DNA from: Xanthostigma xanthostigma
Lineage: Eukaryota > Arthropoda > Insecta > Raphidioptera > Raphidiidae
Reading direction: 5' to 3'
DNA length: 64,000 nt
Assembly: GCA_963575645.1 (NCBI GenBank)
Contig: OY754467.1
Location: 38,561,108-38,625,107 of the forward strand
Shown: positions 1-10,517 of the stretch, one piece after another
Position numbering within the stretch: position 1 is the first letter of the stretch
Layout: each line of letters starts with the position of its first letter
The notes under the pieces: model-generated
Databases searched by the model: none
What the model saw: the letters and a program-made list of their open reading frames with translations, nothing else
Told to the model about the DNA's origin: nothing
Position numbers and translations under genes: made by a program

Positions 1-35
1 AAGGACCCCTAATAGGTTGAAGACGGTCCTGAAAA

Positions 36-93
36 GGATGAATTTATGAATTGGAAATATATACTGAGGTGGCCAATTCATAAATCCATCCTC
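36..93. repeat. short inverted repeat
   Basis: Arms at 36-54 and 75-93 are inverted copies (18 of 19 bases match) around a 20-base spacer. The left neighbour (GTTGAAGACGGTCCTG) could be the 3' end of a retroposon running in from outside the window. I cannot confirm that. Confidence 0.5.
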
Positions 94-95
94 TT

Positions 96-1279
96 AGTGG
101 TGGCTAGAGGAGGGTGCGATTGGTCAAAAATTTCTGCCGCTGGTATTTCCCGGTCATTTGGCTCTAACAGAACCTAAAAAGGAAGCGGCAGATTTTTTTT
201 AAATTTTAACCATTTTTTTACCATCTTTGACATTTTTACCCAAAATTTCTGCCACTATTTTTCTGTCGATGTACACATCGAAAAGAAAATTTTCCATCTT
301 GTTAGATCCGGTTACGGTTCACTTTTTTTTCACGTACGGAAAAATGGCCCATGAATTTTTTCTGTCACTATTTTTTCGAAAATGTGGAGCAGTGAAAGTA
401 AATAATACCGTCAAAACCAAGCGGTTTTTACGATTTCCTTCCCCACCCCTCCTGATCTTAAAATGGATCCAGATTCTGTCTATATATCATATAAGAAAAA
501 ATGCTCTAAATTACTTAAATAGCTTATATACCAGTCGCAAGAAAGTTGGGACGACAAGGTTTTTTTGTGCGTCAGCTACCCAACTAATAGATAACATATT
601 ATATTTTTCGTATGTATATACCTACCTATATTTTTTCGTAGTATTTCTACAGTCCGAAAAAAATTACAGCATTTAAATGATGAATGTTATTCCTTTGAAA
701 CTTAAATTTAATACGATTATTCGTGACACAACATTTCTTGTAAACCATTATTTTCTTTGAGGAGAAATGTTGATTGGATGTGAAATGTTATAAATAATAA
801 AAGTATAAGATATAAGTTTAAAGTATAACGACATTGATTTTTAACGATTTATATATACATGTATAATATATAAATGCAGAAAAGACCAACCGACTTACTT
901 TGTATGAATATTATAAAGTTGTTCAAGCGAAACTAATAATTCCAAGACTGACTTGTATGTAAAATAGATTATACTTTATATTATATCTAAGTACGATCAC
1001 GACGTACATCGCTGTACAAAAGAAACTAATCTCAGAAGGACAATTAGACAAAAACTAATTGTCTTGCAATCCAACACAGCTTTTTAGTTTGTGACTTCGC
1101 TGTGAAGACTGAAGCTAGCATCTATTTTTACGTAGAACATCAGAATTTTGAAGTGGTAGACAAAAGGTAAAAATTACAAAATATGAGATTTTATCGTATG
1201 TTGACTATTTTTGAGGTAGGGTATTCCATCGCCTGTGCCCTGCCACTGCCATTTTGTTACATAATATAATTTTAATAAA
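96..1279. other. AT-rich stretch with no recognised gene
   Basis: I see no coding region, element termini or RNA gene here. The open frame at 227-676 is low-complexity, has no recognisable motif and reads like chance. A small inverted repeat (CAATTAG/CTAATTG) lies at about 1040-1060. Confidence 0.5.
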
Positions 1280-1410
1280 TAGTATATTACACCACAAGGG
1301 CCGAACGTGTGATATCCTTGCCCTGCGCGCCATGATGCCTGAGGCGAAGCGGAGGACATCATGAAGCGCAGGGCAAGGTATTACACGTTCGGCCAGTGTG
1401 GTGTATACTA
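1280..1410. repeat. TAGTATA foldback module, copy 1
   Basis: This is a 131-bp imperfect palindrome starting TAGTATATTACACCAC and ending GTGTGGTGTATACTA. Its arms contain CCGAACGTGT and CCCTGCGC and its centre is a GAGGCGAAGC turn. Related modules lie at 12,037-12,160 and 48,503-48,633, with partial ones at 22,501 and 54,083. A TACCTCGGTCGTAAGTACG terminus follows at 1421, as it does in the 12-kb copy, so the two modules travel together. It is probably part of a non-autonomous DNA transposon. No coding content. Confidence 0.75.
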
Positions 1411-2160
1411 TTATTCTACATACCTCGGTCGTAAGTACGGTTATTAATTAATTAATTAATGTATTAATTACATATAAAATCTAATTCGGAGCGGATAAGA
1501 AGACAGTTTTGGTCCGATTTTTAAAAATGAATAAAAAATAGAAAAATAGAAAAATTCAAATAATTGATAATTTTTTGTATTTTTAAATGTTGGATGTTTT
1601 TAGACATTTTCTCAAGCAAGGTCTACTTTAACAATTTTTTATTTATTTTTGACAATAGGTGGAGAATTATTTTTGAAGACTTTTTCGCGAATCATTATCA
1701 ATAAAAAATATGGCTAGTTCCAACTGTTCTGGAGATACAAGCAAAAAACTGATGAAACACTGTTTTTTAACAAATTTCAGTCATCGAACAAAGGTGCAAT
1801 AGGATTATTGACAGTGATTAAAATTAAATATAAAACTGTGTTATAATGAAAGTTTATGGTCTAAAATATCGTTTACAATTATTATTTTTATTAAATAAGT
1901 GCGTTAAATATATTAAAATAAATAAATAAAATCACGATTTTTAACCTATGTGTCACGTGATTTCAAACACCAATCACAGCGCGTGACGTCATTAATCAGT
2001 CAACATGGCCGGTAGCTGTGTGCCACTGACTGCCATGTGTATTCGTTATCTCTGTTCAGTGTATGTTCTCTGGTGTATTCATTGTACTCTGTCAATCATA
2101 TTAAATGCAACACTTTGTTGGTTATAATGCTATATGTCACGTTGTACCCGCTTGCCTAGT
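1411..2160. other. remnant of a TACCTCGG-ended MITE, then unremarkable sequence
   Basis: Bases 1418-1440 match the terminus of the MITE at 12,166-12,483, but the far end is missing here. The rest is AT-rich, with an (ATTA)n run near 1444-1462, and shows no gene. Confidence 0.45.
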
Positions 2161-2200
2161 GTTTACTGATTGCCTACTGTGACGTAGGCAATCAGTAAAC
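2161..2200. repeat. perfect 17-bp hairpin
   Basis: GTTTACTGATTGCCTAC at 2161-2177 and its exact reverse complement at 2184-2200 flank a six-base loop. A perfect stem in this decayed setting suggests a recent origin or a short foldback end. The 300 bases after it hold nothing I recognise. Confidence 0.7.
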
Positions 2201-2522
2201 ATGGCTGTCAAGGTCAATTGACGTTTTGGCGCAGAATTTAAAGTCAAAATAAAAAACAACTAATAATGAGTCAAATCTGTTATATTTATGAGAAAAAATA
2301 TTTTTTACGGGTACATAGGTATACCTTTATTCTTTAATTTTAAATACTTTTTGAAATTTTGTCAATAACCATATTTTGACAGATTGTGTATTATACTTAT
2401 ATAAATGTTCCCTCAAATTTGCACCCTTTTGCGATTTTATGGAAATGTTTAGGGACAAATCACCTTCATTTTACTGGCCTATATCGAGTTTTTTGTTTAT
2501 TTAATTTTTTTAAATTTATACT

Positions 2523-3090
2523 GCTCACAATGACTCCGGAATCAAAGGCAACAAAGAAGCTGCAGATGAGCTGGCGAGGAAAGGATCGCCAACTCCATAC
2601 ATTGACCCAGAACCTGCCCTGGAAGTGTCCAAAAGCACAGTACGGGGTCAAATAAAGGAATGGATAAAAAATCAGCACATGACACACTGGAAACAAATTT
2701 CCAGGCAGCAACATGGCAAGGCTTTTATTAAAGGGCCATCCCGAAAGATGAATGAAGAACTATGATAACTCAGTAGAAACAATCTTCGTCTCGTGGTAGG
2801 TCTTTGTGCCCTGAAAGAACACCTGCAAAGAATTGGACTGTTTAACGGGGACTTAAAGTGCAGACAGTGCAATAAGGAGACAGAAAAAGCGTATCATATT
2901 CTGTGTGAATGCGAGGCTTTGGATAGATAATTTATGGACAATGTAGAATTAGTCTAGATGATCATATCAATCACTTAGACCACGGACTGCACAAGCTAGT
3001 GCAAGGAACGAGGATACTCGATCGAGTGATATAAGAGATTGCAGTGTTCCCGGTGACAAGTCGACTCCCGACAATTAAAAAAAAAATGGA
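2523..3090 (+). pseudogene. 5'-truncated LINE, RNase H and C-terminal fragment
   Basis: The frame starting at 2523 reads the end of an RNase H domain (GNKEAADELARKGS, with the last catalytic Asp in ADELA). It continues through a tryptophan-bearing linker to a C-terminal Cys/His motif (CRQCNKETEKAYHILCEC) near 2860-2910. Tandem stops TGA TAA at about 2764 and a further stop after the Cys motif show that it is dead. A 3' tail of A10 near 3078-3088 probably marks the end of the copy. RNase H followed by CxxC is typical of the I/R1 groups of non-LTR retrotransposons. It is not a copy of the intact LINE at the right end of the window, whose residues differ clearly. Confidence 0.75.
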
Positions 3091-3462
3091 TTCTCATTAA
3101 TCAATCAATTATTAAACGTGATAGTTTTCCTTACACAATACTATACCCGCTTATGCGTGTATTGATATCACTGAACATAACAGGCAGGTCTGAGAAAATG
3201 TCTCCTGGGAAACCAAGAGTAATCATAAATAGCAATAATACACTATTGTTAACTATTATGGTTCATTGATTCGCATGTCTCTATGCATTTTTTATGATCT
3301 CAAACACCTGTCGCCTCAAATTGTCACTTCGGAATTGATTTTATGTATCATTATGTCATACCGGGTGCACTGCAAAATATTTTTGGCTATGTGAGTGTGA
3401 TTTTTTTTATATAAATTGATTAAAAATCTAATTACAAGATCATATTACCTATTGAAATATAT
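3091..3462. other. no recognised feature
   Basis: AT-rich sequence between the LINE tail and the next MITE. I see no open frame or repeat terminus. Confidence 0.4.
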
Positions 3463-3627
3463 AGGGTGACCGGCAATTGCTCGTATTCCTCTCGGGAGAA
3501 GAAACTATGACGAATTTGGAATGATTGAACTTCTATCACTTGGAGGTCAGAAATGCGTATTTTTTATGATAATGACACTTCTGTGAAGAATTTTTATTTA
3601 TTTTTACACGCTTTATATTAACTTCAC

Positions 3628-3694
3628 TTGTATGTATGTATGTATGTATGTATGTATGTATGTATGTATGTATGTATGTATGTATGTATGTATA
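3628..3694. repeat. (TATG)n microsatellite
   Basis: About 16 tandem TATG units lie inside the tRNA-Leu-like palindromic element. The copies at 24.37 kb and 53.69 kb have only two to four units, so the array expanded in this copy. Confidence 0.9.
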
Positions 3695-3771
3695 TATGTT
3701 TGTAACTTTCATTTGGACTACAGCAAGTGGTTTATATAGCGATATAATATGCCAGCACAATAAGTACACTG

Positions 3772-3858
3772 GTACCCGTGCGGTCTAAGGCACGGATCTT
3801 CGCTGACGTCAACTCTCGGCATCACGGGTCGTGAGTTCTAATCCCGTCCACACCGAAA
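3772..3858 (+). other. tRNA-Leu-like sequence inside a mobile element
   Basis: CCGTGCGGTCTAAGGC resembles the D-arm/A-box of leucine tRNAs (usual form GCCGAGCGGTCTAAGGC). GAGTTCTAATCCC sits where the T-arm/B-box should be. The spacing suits a class II tRNA with a long variable arm, but the acceptor stem does not pair properly. It is therefore a relic or a promoter-only derivative, not a working tRNA. The sequence CCGAAAA to TTTTCGG follows at once and supplies an oligo-T stop for RNA polymerase III. Confidence 0.55.
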
Positions 3859-4349
3859 AAAAAATTGTTTTTTTTTCGGCAAATTTTTCACAATAAATCG
3901 AACTAAAAAGTGGAAAATAAATATAGTTTAAAAAAAACTAAAAAACACGCTTTATATCAAACAAAAAAGTGAAAAATAAATATAGTTTAAAAAAAAACTA
4001 AAAAACAAGCTTTATATCGAACTAAAAATTAAAAAATGTTTTTTTTAAATAAGCTTAAAAAGCGCGGGGCGCTCGATGTACGAAAATGTGGAACAAAGCG
4101 CCCCACGCTTTTTAAGCTTATTTTAAAAAAAATATTTTTTAATTTTTAGTTCGATATAAAGCGTGTTTTTTAGTTTTTTTTTAAACTATATTTATTTTTT
4201 TATTTATTGTACCTACCTAAGTTTTAACACAACATAAAATCTAACAGTAAATTTCGTGGTTTTTAGCTTTAGGAAGGTTGGTCGATTTGTACCTAAGCTA
4301 TCAGATCATGAAAAAATTAAGGCCAAAAAGTTAAAATATTTTCTTATTT

Positions 4350-5549
4350 CTATATTTTTGTAACAAATCGGTAAAAAAAATCAGATTTTTTTTTGAAAAA
4401 ATTTATAATTTTTGAATTTACAATGCATTAGTTTTTAAGAAATATACTGAGAACCGTTTTCGAGATATTCTGGTATGTACTCGTTTTCTTTATACGTGTT
4501 ATACCTCCAGCATGTTAATTATGCACATTTTGATTGTTAATATCTCGTTTTAAAGACGGTGAACAAATTAATTTTTTTTTTATTAAATATACGGCACTTT
4601 TATTAACTTCAGTTTTATTAAATTCCTAAGAAAAGCCGTTTCACGAGTGATTTACCTTAAAAAATAAATTCATACAAACTTACTATGTCACGAAGGTTAG
4701 GGGCTAAACATGAGACTGCAACACTCGAGTACTCTAGTGTGCATTGACCTTTATAATAGATTAAAGGTCCGGAGTTTGCGCATCCTTGCTGGAAGGCATG
4801 TTAATATACATAATGCGTGTATAATAACCGTGTTCATACTTTGTAGGTTATTATTTCCATAGTTTATGTCTCTTATATCATATATGCTAACTAGACTATT
4901 TCAACGACCAATCATAATTCTGTGTGTTCGTACGTATAACACAATAAAATAAGAACCTACCATAAGTAAGTACCCGCAGACTAACATAACATAGCCATTG
5001 ACAAGCACAAAAATATGTGTAGGATCTAGACACGCGGCAGCGTGTCAAGCCAAGTTCAAAGAAAAACGAAGCAGCAGCAGCCGTGTGTTATATTATTACA
5101 CGAACCATTTGGAGCCACTTTTGACCCCTTAATAACTCAAAATCTATTTAAGATAAAAACATAAAATTTGGTTTATTTTTTAAAACCCGTTAGATTAACT
5201 AGAACCCCAAATTTCAAAATTAGACCTCACACGGTTATTGAGATATATTAACGCCTAAAAATCAGCATTTTTACCACTGACTGAACTGACTGACTCACTG
5301 ACATATATTTAGATCAAAAACCTAACCCACTTCCAGATGACATAGAAAGTTGAAAGACGTCCAGCTAGCTAATTGTGTGTACAAAGTAAAATGTCAGAAA
5401 ACAGTGAATTTTTAATATTTGATATATTTTCAAAGCAATCGATTTTTATTAACACCTAGCACCTTTCGAAAAACTATAGGTTCAGGAAAAAAGATCAATT
5501 TTACAAATCACTTTTGAATGATAATTAAAAATAATTTCTTTACAAAAAG
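4350..5549. other. mixed old repeats, no gene
   Basis: AT-rich sequence with no open frame of note. A block near 5100-5340 (TTTTGACCCCTTAATAACTC) has the look of a dispersed insect repeat, but there is no second copy in this window. Confidence 0.35.
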
Positions 5550-5979
5550 CAGGGCCCTCGCGCCCCAGAGTTCGATGTGTGCGATGCACGCGGGCGGCAC
5601 ATTCAAGGGCGGCAAATGGCCTAGTTGTGTTACGTTTTTTGTACTGTATAGAAAAAATATATAACTGATATTATATCAATTTTATTTGCATACTCAAGCC
5701 TGCGTGAAAACTCTTACGAGTAGCTATTTATTTTTTAATGAAATTCGAATTCGAAATATTTCGCGCGCATAGTTTCGATTTGTAAATGTTTGAATTATTT
5801 TACATAACAATGTTTAAATCATTTTTTTACAGTTTATTTAAAATAAGAAATAAAGTTTCTATTAATTGCACTTACAGTATTAGTTATTTAGGATTTTTAA
5901 AGTTTTTCAATTTGACATATCGTCTAGTGAGTTTATCCCCAATAAGGGGCGTCAATTATGAATCCGCACGAGGGCCCTG
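5550..5979. mobile_element. hAT-type MITE (CAGGGCCCTCG ends)
   Basis: The termini CAGGGCCCTCG and CGAGGGCCCTG are exact inverted copies. An identical 8-base target duplication ACAAAAAG lies at 5542-5549 and 5980-5987, the hallmark length for hAT transposition. It is 430 bp long and encodes no transposase, so it is non-autonomous. The 64-codon open frame inside (5786-5980) runs through the terminal repeat and is not a gene. Confidence 0.85.
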
Positions 5980-5995
5980 ACAAAAAGTAATGTTA

Positions 5996-6264
5996 TCCCA
6001 TCAAAAACATAAATGTGAAAAAGGGAGCCAAGTTCAATATTACATTTTTGATATAACATCAACATAAACATTTTTGAGATCTAAAAAGGTGCCAAGTTTT
6101 CACTTGGCAAGTTTTCACACATATAAACATGAAGTTTAGGTATAAATCATAATAAAAAACACGAAAACCTGCCAAGTGAAAACTTGGCACCTTTTTAGAT
6201 CTTAATGCTTTTTGTATGCAATATTAACTTGGCTTCCTTTTTCACATTTATGTTTTTGATGGGA
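5996..6264. mobile_element. TA-flanked MITE with 40-bp terminal repeats
   Basis: TCCCATCAAAAACATAAATG at the left is mirrored by CATTTATGTTTTTGATGGGA at the right, and TA flanks both sides. An inner inverted repeat (AGATCTAAAAAGGTGCCAAG and its complement) makes the whole element nearly palindromic. The TA duplication suggests a Tc1/mariner-type parent. It lies 7 bases beyond the target duplication of the hAT MITE. Confidence 0.8.
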
Positions 6265-6499
6265 TATTAAATATATACGCATTTTGTACTTCAGCGCCAG
6301 AGTACAATAGTCAGGCCTGGACAAACTTTTCATTGCAATCATCTACAATAGGCATGATGACAGTATAAAAGAATCAAAGAATAAATGGTTTTAGAGCAAA
6401 TATATGTTGAAAGGATTCTAAAAAATGATCCAGTGTTTATATAAACCTTGAGAACAATAAGAATGTTAATAAAATAAAGTATTAAATACTGCAAACGCC

Positions 6500-7926
6500 C
6501 ATGTTAACCGAAACACCGAATGACGTCACGCCTTCTTAAATCAAAGAGAATATAAACACTTGAAGTAAATAATCACCGTGTCGCTTAAATTTTTGTTGCG
6601 ATCATTCACTTTTGCATCATTTAATTAGTTGATTTGTTGTTTATTCGTTTTTTGTGATATTTTATATAACGCTTTTTTTAATATAATATATGGTTTATTG
6701 GCCTCAACACCTTCTGACATAATCAGCCATGTCAATTTTTCATAACACTTATGTAATAGGTTATTTTTTAGATTAGTTAACTTGCAATTAAAGAAAACCG
6801 TACTATTTTTACTACTAAGTACCTACTTTTAATAAAATATAAATCATATCATTAAGTAAATAATTTACATACCTTTCTAAGAAATACCTTTGAACCACAG
6901 TTCTACACCCATAAATACAACATCTAATATCAGCTGTCACTATAATGCGTGACGTAACAAGCGTTTTCTCGATTACTTCCAAATAGAAAGATAAAAATGC
7001 AATAATTCGCGTTAACATTTAATTTTTTGCTGAAATAAAGTATTTTTTTTAGTAGACGTGTACCTACATTATAGAACCGGATTTCAAAATCTGTCATCAT
7101 GCCTATATTATGTGCATATACAGCAGAATCTCACTAATCCGGGCCGTGCTAGTCCGGATATTTATACCAACTAAGTGTATAATTGTAATTAGTTCAGATG
7201 GACTACCCGAACTGTACTCTATACCGTGGCTATATCTGAGAGCCTACCTACCGTACTGCTCTCGACAGTTCTAATAATTATATTGTTTTTTAATAAATAT
7301 TCAAGTATACTGCTGTATAACCGCACCGTTAGCGGATACTAGAACTGTTACTGAGTATGTGCGTATAGCACGTTGTTGCGGCTTGTGTATGTATAGTATA
7401 GAATGTATTGTGTATAAAAATTGTTTTTTTTATTATCGTATATATTAATACGCTAAGGTTTAAGATGTTTGCCTCCCTTTTTAGAAAAAACCACACAATT
7501 TCTCCACATACCTAAATTATATATCATTTTACAGATAATTGCTTGCTCTACTGACATCGACAACTAAAAAATGTATTATTGCTATTGTTTTTATAAATTA
7601 ATTAAAATAATTAAACTCTGAACAACGTCTGCCATCTGACAGCGTAACGTTAACACTTCGATCTGTCATCTGACCATCATATTGTAAATACTGCATACTG
7701 CCATCTGACGAGCAACGCTGAACAACGCTTTTGCTACTTGCGCCTCTATATGACATTTTTAGTAAAATATTTCTTTTACAACAAAAAGAAGAACGTTATA
7801 AGCAGTGTGCAAAATTAGCAAAATTAGAAACGAATTGAATACCTGCAATGATATTTAAAAAATAATTTTGTAAAGTGATAATTATTATACTTATTTAGTG
7901 CGACTAATTCGCACAGGTCACGCTAG
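6500..7926 (+). mobile_element. non-autonomous Helitron with CATCTGACGG repeats, copy 1
   Basis: The 3' end has the Helitron signature: a hairpin (GTGCGACTAATTCGCAC, 7898-7914), a short spacer, then CTAG at 7923-7926 followed by T. The 5' part (6500-6840) matches, in reverse, 29,640-29,880. The 3' part (7440-7926) matches 29,026-29,615 and 57,888-58,479. About 600 bases between them (6842-7437) are absent from the 29-kb copy and are probably a later insertion. No Rep/helicase is encoded. Confidence 0.7.
7130..7395 (+). repeat. dispersed repeat (GTTCAGATGGACTAC), copy 1
   Basis: This stretch aligns by eye with 35,115-35,345. Shared blocks include AGTTCAGATGGACTAC, TATATCTG, CTGTATAA.CGCACCG.TAGCGGA and TGTTGCGGCTT-like sequence. 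It lies in the segment inserted into the Helitron copy. It has no coding content and I do not recognise its class. Confidence 0.6.
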
Positions 7927-8488
7927 TAGTTTGTTGTTATAGCGGAAATAGAAATAAAAACACTGTAAAAATTTCAACTCTACACCTATTACTGGTCCAT
8001 GGGATACAACCCGCTAACAAACAGATGGACGGACGGACAGCGGAGGTTTAGTAATAGGGTCCCGTTGGGCATCGTTCGGGTACGGAACCCCAATATGTCG
8101 AAATATTTATGATTATATAGAAGCGTTTTAAGGTACAGTCAAGCCTTGAAATGCGACTACTATACCGTGCATATTTCAGTTCCTATAGTATTTTTCTCTT
8201 TCAGTTTTTACATAATAGATGTCAGACCTTTCTGTGTGGTTTATGAGATAGTTTTATATTTATCTGTTCACTTTGTGTAATGTAAGAGTACATAAAATAT
8301 TTAACTAAAGTCGTCGGATTAGCATAATATGAGTTGTGCGTTTGTATTTGCATACCGAATGTCGTGCAAAAGCTGCACACAAGTATAAAATAAAGACTTG
8401 CATATTTTATTACACGCAACTTCTTTCAGTCTCAGGATCCTGACTTATTTCAAGATTGCTTCGGAATCGGGATTACATTTATACAGTA
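7927..8488. other. insect repeat debris, no gene
   Basis: Bases 8020-8095 contain GACGGACGGACAGCGGAG and GGTACGGAACCC, a phrase typical of dispersed repeats in moth and butterfly genomes. The rest is featureless. Confidence 0.45.
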
Positions 8489-8901
8489 CTAGCGGTCCCG
8501 CCCGGTTTCACCCAGGTGTAAAAGAACGAATGGGGAAGGGAGGAACATGAGTACACACATTCATCTTAGTTTACCGAGATGAATGTTGTGTCCAAATTTC
8601 ATGATGATCGGAGTTACCGTTCAAAAGTTTTTGTCGATAAAAAGCAGTATTTATACTTTTTTTAACTAATAATTTTTTTTTAATTAATTAAATTATTTTT
8701 GAGATACATTTTTCAACATTTTTCATTAATGCTCCGCTCCTAATAATGGTCGTAGCCTGATTTTATATAGCCTATAGCCTTCCTCGAAAATGGGCTATCC
8801 AACAAAAAATTTTTTTTTTTCAATTTGAACCAGTAGTTCCTGAGATTAGCGCGTTCAAACAAACAAACAAACTCTTCAGCTTTATATTATATTAGTATAG
8901 A
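8489..8901 (-). mobile_element. short non-autonomous Helitron, copy 1
   Basis: Read on the minus strand, it begins TCTATACTAATAT at 8901. It ends with a hairpin (CCTGGGTGAAACCGGG) and GACCGCTAG at 8489. It sits between A and T, the standard Helitron target, and makes no target duplication. At 413 bp it encodes nothing. Copies lie at 11,676-12,036 and 56,478-57,211, with a 5' end fragment at 20,935-21,123. Confidence 0.85.
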
Positions 8902-8984
8902 TTACCCAGATTCACATTGGAATCGGGAAATTCGAAAGTTCGTGCAGTAATCAGTCAATCGCATTTGAATTTACCGCTCTATAA

Positions 8985-9382
8985 AGTCCGCTGCCCACGA
9001 GGCTGGATTTTCAGCTAAGTTCCTTGCTAGATTTCACTACTAGTTTTCTAGCGCTGGTTTTCATAATTGCTATTATGTGCTCGCTTCACACGAGACGCCT
9101 TTACAAGCTTGCTCTGCAGGCAGATTCGGTGCGCGCGCAGTGATAGAACAGTAACAATAAAGTGCATGTTTATTGTCTCTGAACAGAACACACACTATGG
9201 CATAATGTTTGTTTTTGGGCGTTTGTTCAAGTCGCCCACGTGACAAGATACTGTTTGGGGATTGGTTCTTGCTTATACCTAGCTGCGGACCTAGCAAGAA
9301 AAATAGCCATTGTTCTAATTTTAAAACCTATCTTGTGAGCTAGAAGTCCCAGCAGTGTTTCCAGCGTCGTGTGCAGCGGCCT
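8985..9382. mobile_element. Harbinger-type MITE, copy 1
   Basis: The ends AGTCCGCTGCCCACGAGGCT and GTGTGCAGCGGCCT are inverted copies, flanked on both sides by the 3-base duplication TAA (8982-8984, 9383-9385). A related copy at 33,436-33,866 is flanked by TTA. TWA duplications are the PIF/Harbinger signature. No transposase is present. The open frame on the minus strand here lies within non-coding element sequence. Confidence 0.8.
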
Positions 9383-9743
9383 TAAGACTATTTGGTAACA
9401 AAAGAAAGGTCGACCGGCTATTACTTAACGAGCGACGTCTGCACAGTTACTTGTGTACCGGTGTACAGACTTATTACATATGTATCAACATAACCTATGT
9501 GTGCGTATACATATGTTATAATGATGAAAATGAGGTAATAACTCTGTGCTTCGTATGTATTTATGTCACACTTGTATTCTATATAAGATATCACGATTAA
9601 AATAAGCCCCGAGCTGATAAGCTTGCACACACGAACGCACACACCAACACTCGTCAACAGTATTAAACTTAATGTTTTGAATTACACTACTAGCTTTTAC
9701 CCGCGGCTTCGTCCGCGTAGAATCAGTGTGTACAATTGATATA
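9383..9743. other. spacer with a Helitron/LINE 3'-end remnant
   Basis: Bases 9688-9720 read CTAGCTTTTACCCGCGGCTT, a remnant typical of repeats in Lepidoptera. Otherwise there is AT-rich sequence with TATGTA-type runs and no gene. Confidence 0.45.
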
Positions 9744-9769
9744 CAGTGTAAACTCTATATAGCGATTAG

Positions 9770-10231
9770 CAGTGCCGGATTAAGATTCCTTGATGCCCTA
9801 AGCATTTCTTGCCTATGGGCCCTCATCTCTAACAGCTGTCTAATTCTAATATTATCTATCTGTCATGTTAAGTGTATCTATAAATTTTTTTTTCAAGTTA
9901 TCAATGTCATAAGCTTAAAATTGATAGAAAAAAGTTAAAGAGCATAGTAATTGAATTTAACAAACAATGCTATCATTGAAAATTTGACTGTCTACAAAAA
10001 GTTACAAAACTTTAAAGTTAAAAAAAACATTTTCATTTTCCAAAATGAATTAATATTTTTAACTTCTATACTTCATTAGATCAATAACTAGATGAAATTT
10101 TTGAAAACGTGACAAAAAGACAAAAAATTGTTGACATGGTCTAATGAGGTACCTACTTTTCATTTCCGAGTTTTGATTTCTGGTGCCCCCTGAGACGTGA
10201 TGCCCTAAGCTTATAGGTTAATCCAGCACTG
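9770..10231. mobile_element. CAGTGCCGGATTAA-ended MITE
   Basis: The ends CAGTGCCGGATTAAG and (reverse) CAGTGCTGGATTAACC are imperfect inverted repeats, each followed by a GCCCTAAGC block. The 462-bp element lies inside the pogo-like element. I found no matching target duplication, so the superfamily is open, although the CAGTG start suits hAT. Confidence 0.65.
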
Positions 10232-10242
10232 ACTGTGGCGTT

Positions 10243-10517
10243 CATTGGCGTAGCTAGAGGGGAGACCAGGTAGGCTTGGCCCACCCTAGAATCCTCCTGG
10301 TCTACCCTAGAATATTAATTGTTCACGTACAATTAACAAGATAATAATCTATAATAATTTACATATTTTCTTTGTCGTGAAATTTCTCCAGAAAGTCGTG
10401 TTGATCGATTAGGCTTCTATGAACAGTTTTCAAAATATGTGTAAATGGCAGCTGGTAATGGCAGGTAGAATTGAAAATGTGGCCCCCTCTAGGATAAAAA
10501 TCGTTGCTACGTTTATG
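10243..10517. mobile_element. hAT-like MITE (GGCGTAGC ends), short copy
   Basis: The ends CATTGGCGTAGC and GCTACGTTTATG are inverted repeats, with an exact 8-base duplication GTGGCGTT at 10,235-10,242 and 10,518-10,525. At 275 bp it is an internally deleted relative of the 563-bp copy at 23,033-23,595, in opposite orientation (shared blocks GGCCCACCCTAGA and TTTGTCGTGAAATTTCTCCA). Confidence 0.85.

Larger units (their letters stand above)
3605..4200 (+). mobile_element. palindromic element with tRNA-Leu-like sequence, copy 1
   Basis: The element starts ACACGCTTTATATTAACTT and ends in a long near-palindrome. The palindrome's arms carry CACGCTTTATATC and TATAAAGCGTG, and its centre holds GCGGGGCGCTCGATGTACG and AAAGCGCCCCACGC (about 4055-4112). 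Between the start and the palindrome lie a (TATG)n run, a conserved GGACTACAGCAAGTGGTTTA block and a tRNA-like segment. The same order occurs at 24,353-24,832 and, reversed, at 52,270-53,745. No protein is encoded, so it would depend on other machinery. Ends are fuzzy because the flanks are A/T runs. Confidence 0.75.
3463..4345 (+). mobile_element. GGGTGACCGG MITE, copy 1, split by an insertion
   Basis: The left terminus AGGGTGACCGGCAATTGCTC begins at 3463. Sequence to about 3603 matches one end of the complete copy at 18,763-19,208. After about 600 bases of inserted DNA the match resumes near 4205 (AACATAAAATCTAACAGTAA) and runs to about 4345, where the copy ends without its second terminus. 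The order shows that the tRNA-Leu-like element landed in an existing MITE. Confidence 0.7.

Noticed and set aside
227-676. 149-codon open frame on the plus strand
   Set aside because: Low-complexity Phe/Ser/Lys-rich translation typical of AT-rich DNA, no domain, no splice or promoter context.
3596-3769. Tyr-Ile-His-Thr repeat peptide (77 codons, minus strand)
   Set aside because: Translation of a (TATG)n microsatellite.
9770-10231. hAT assignment based on an 8-base target duplication
   Set aside because: Flanking octamers GCGATTAG and ACTGTGGC do not match, so only the terminal repeats are reported.
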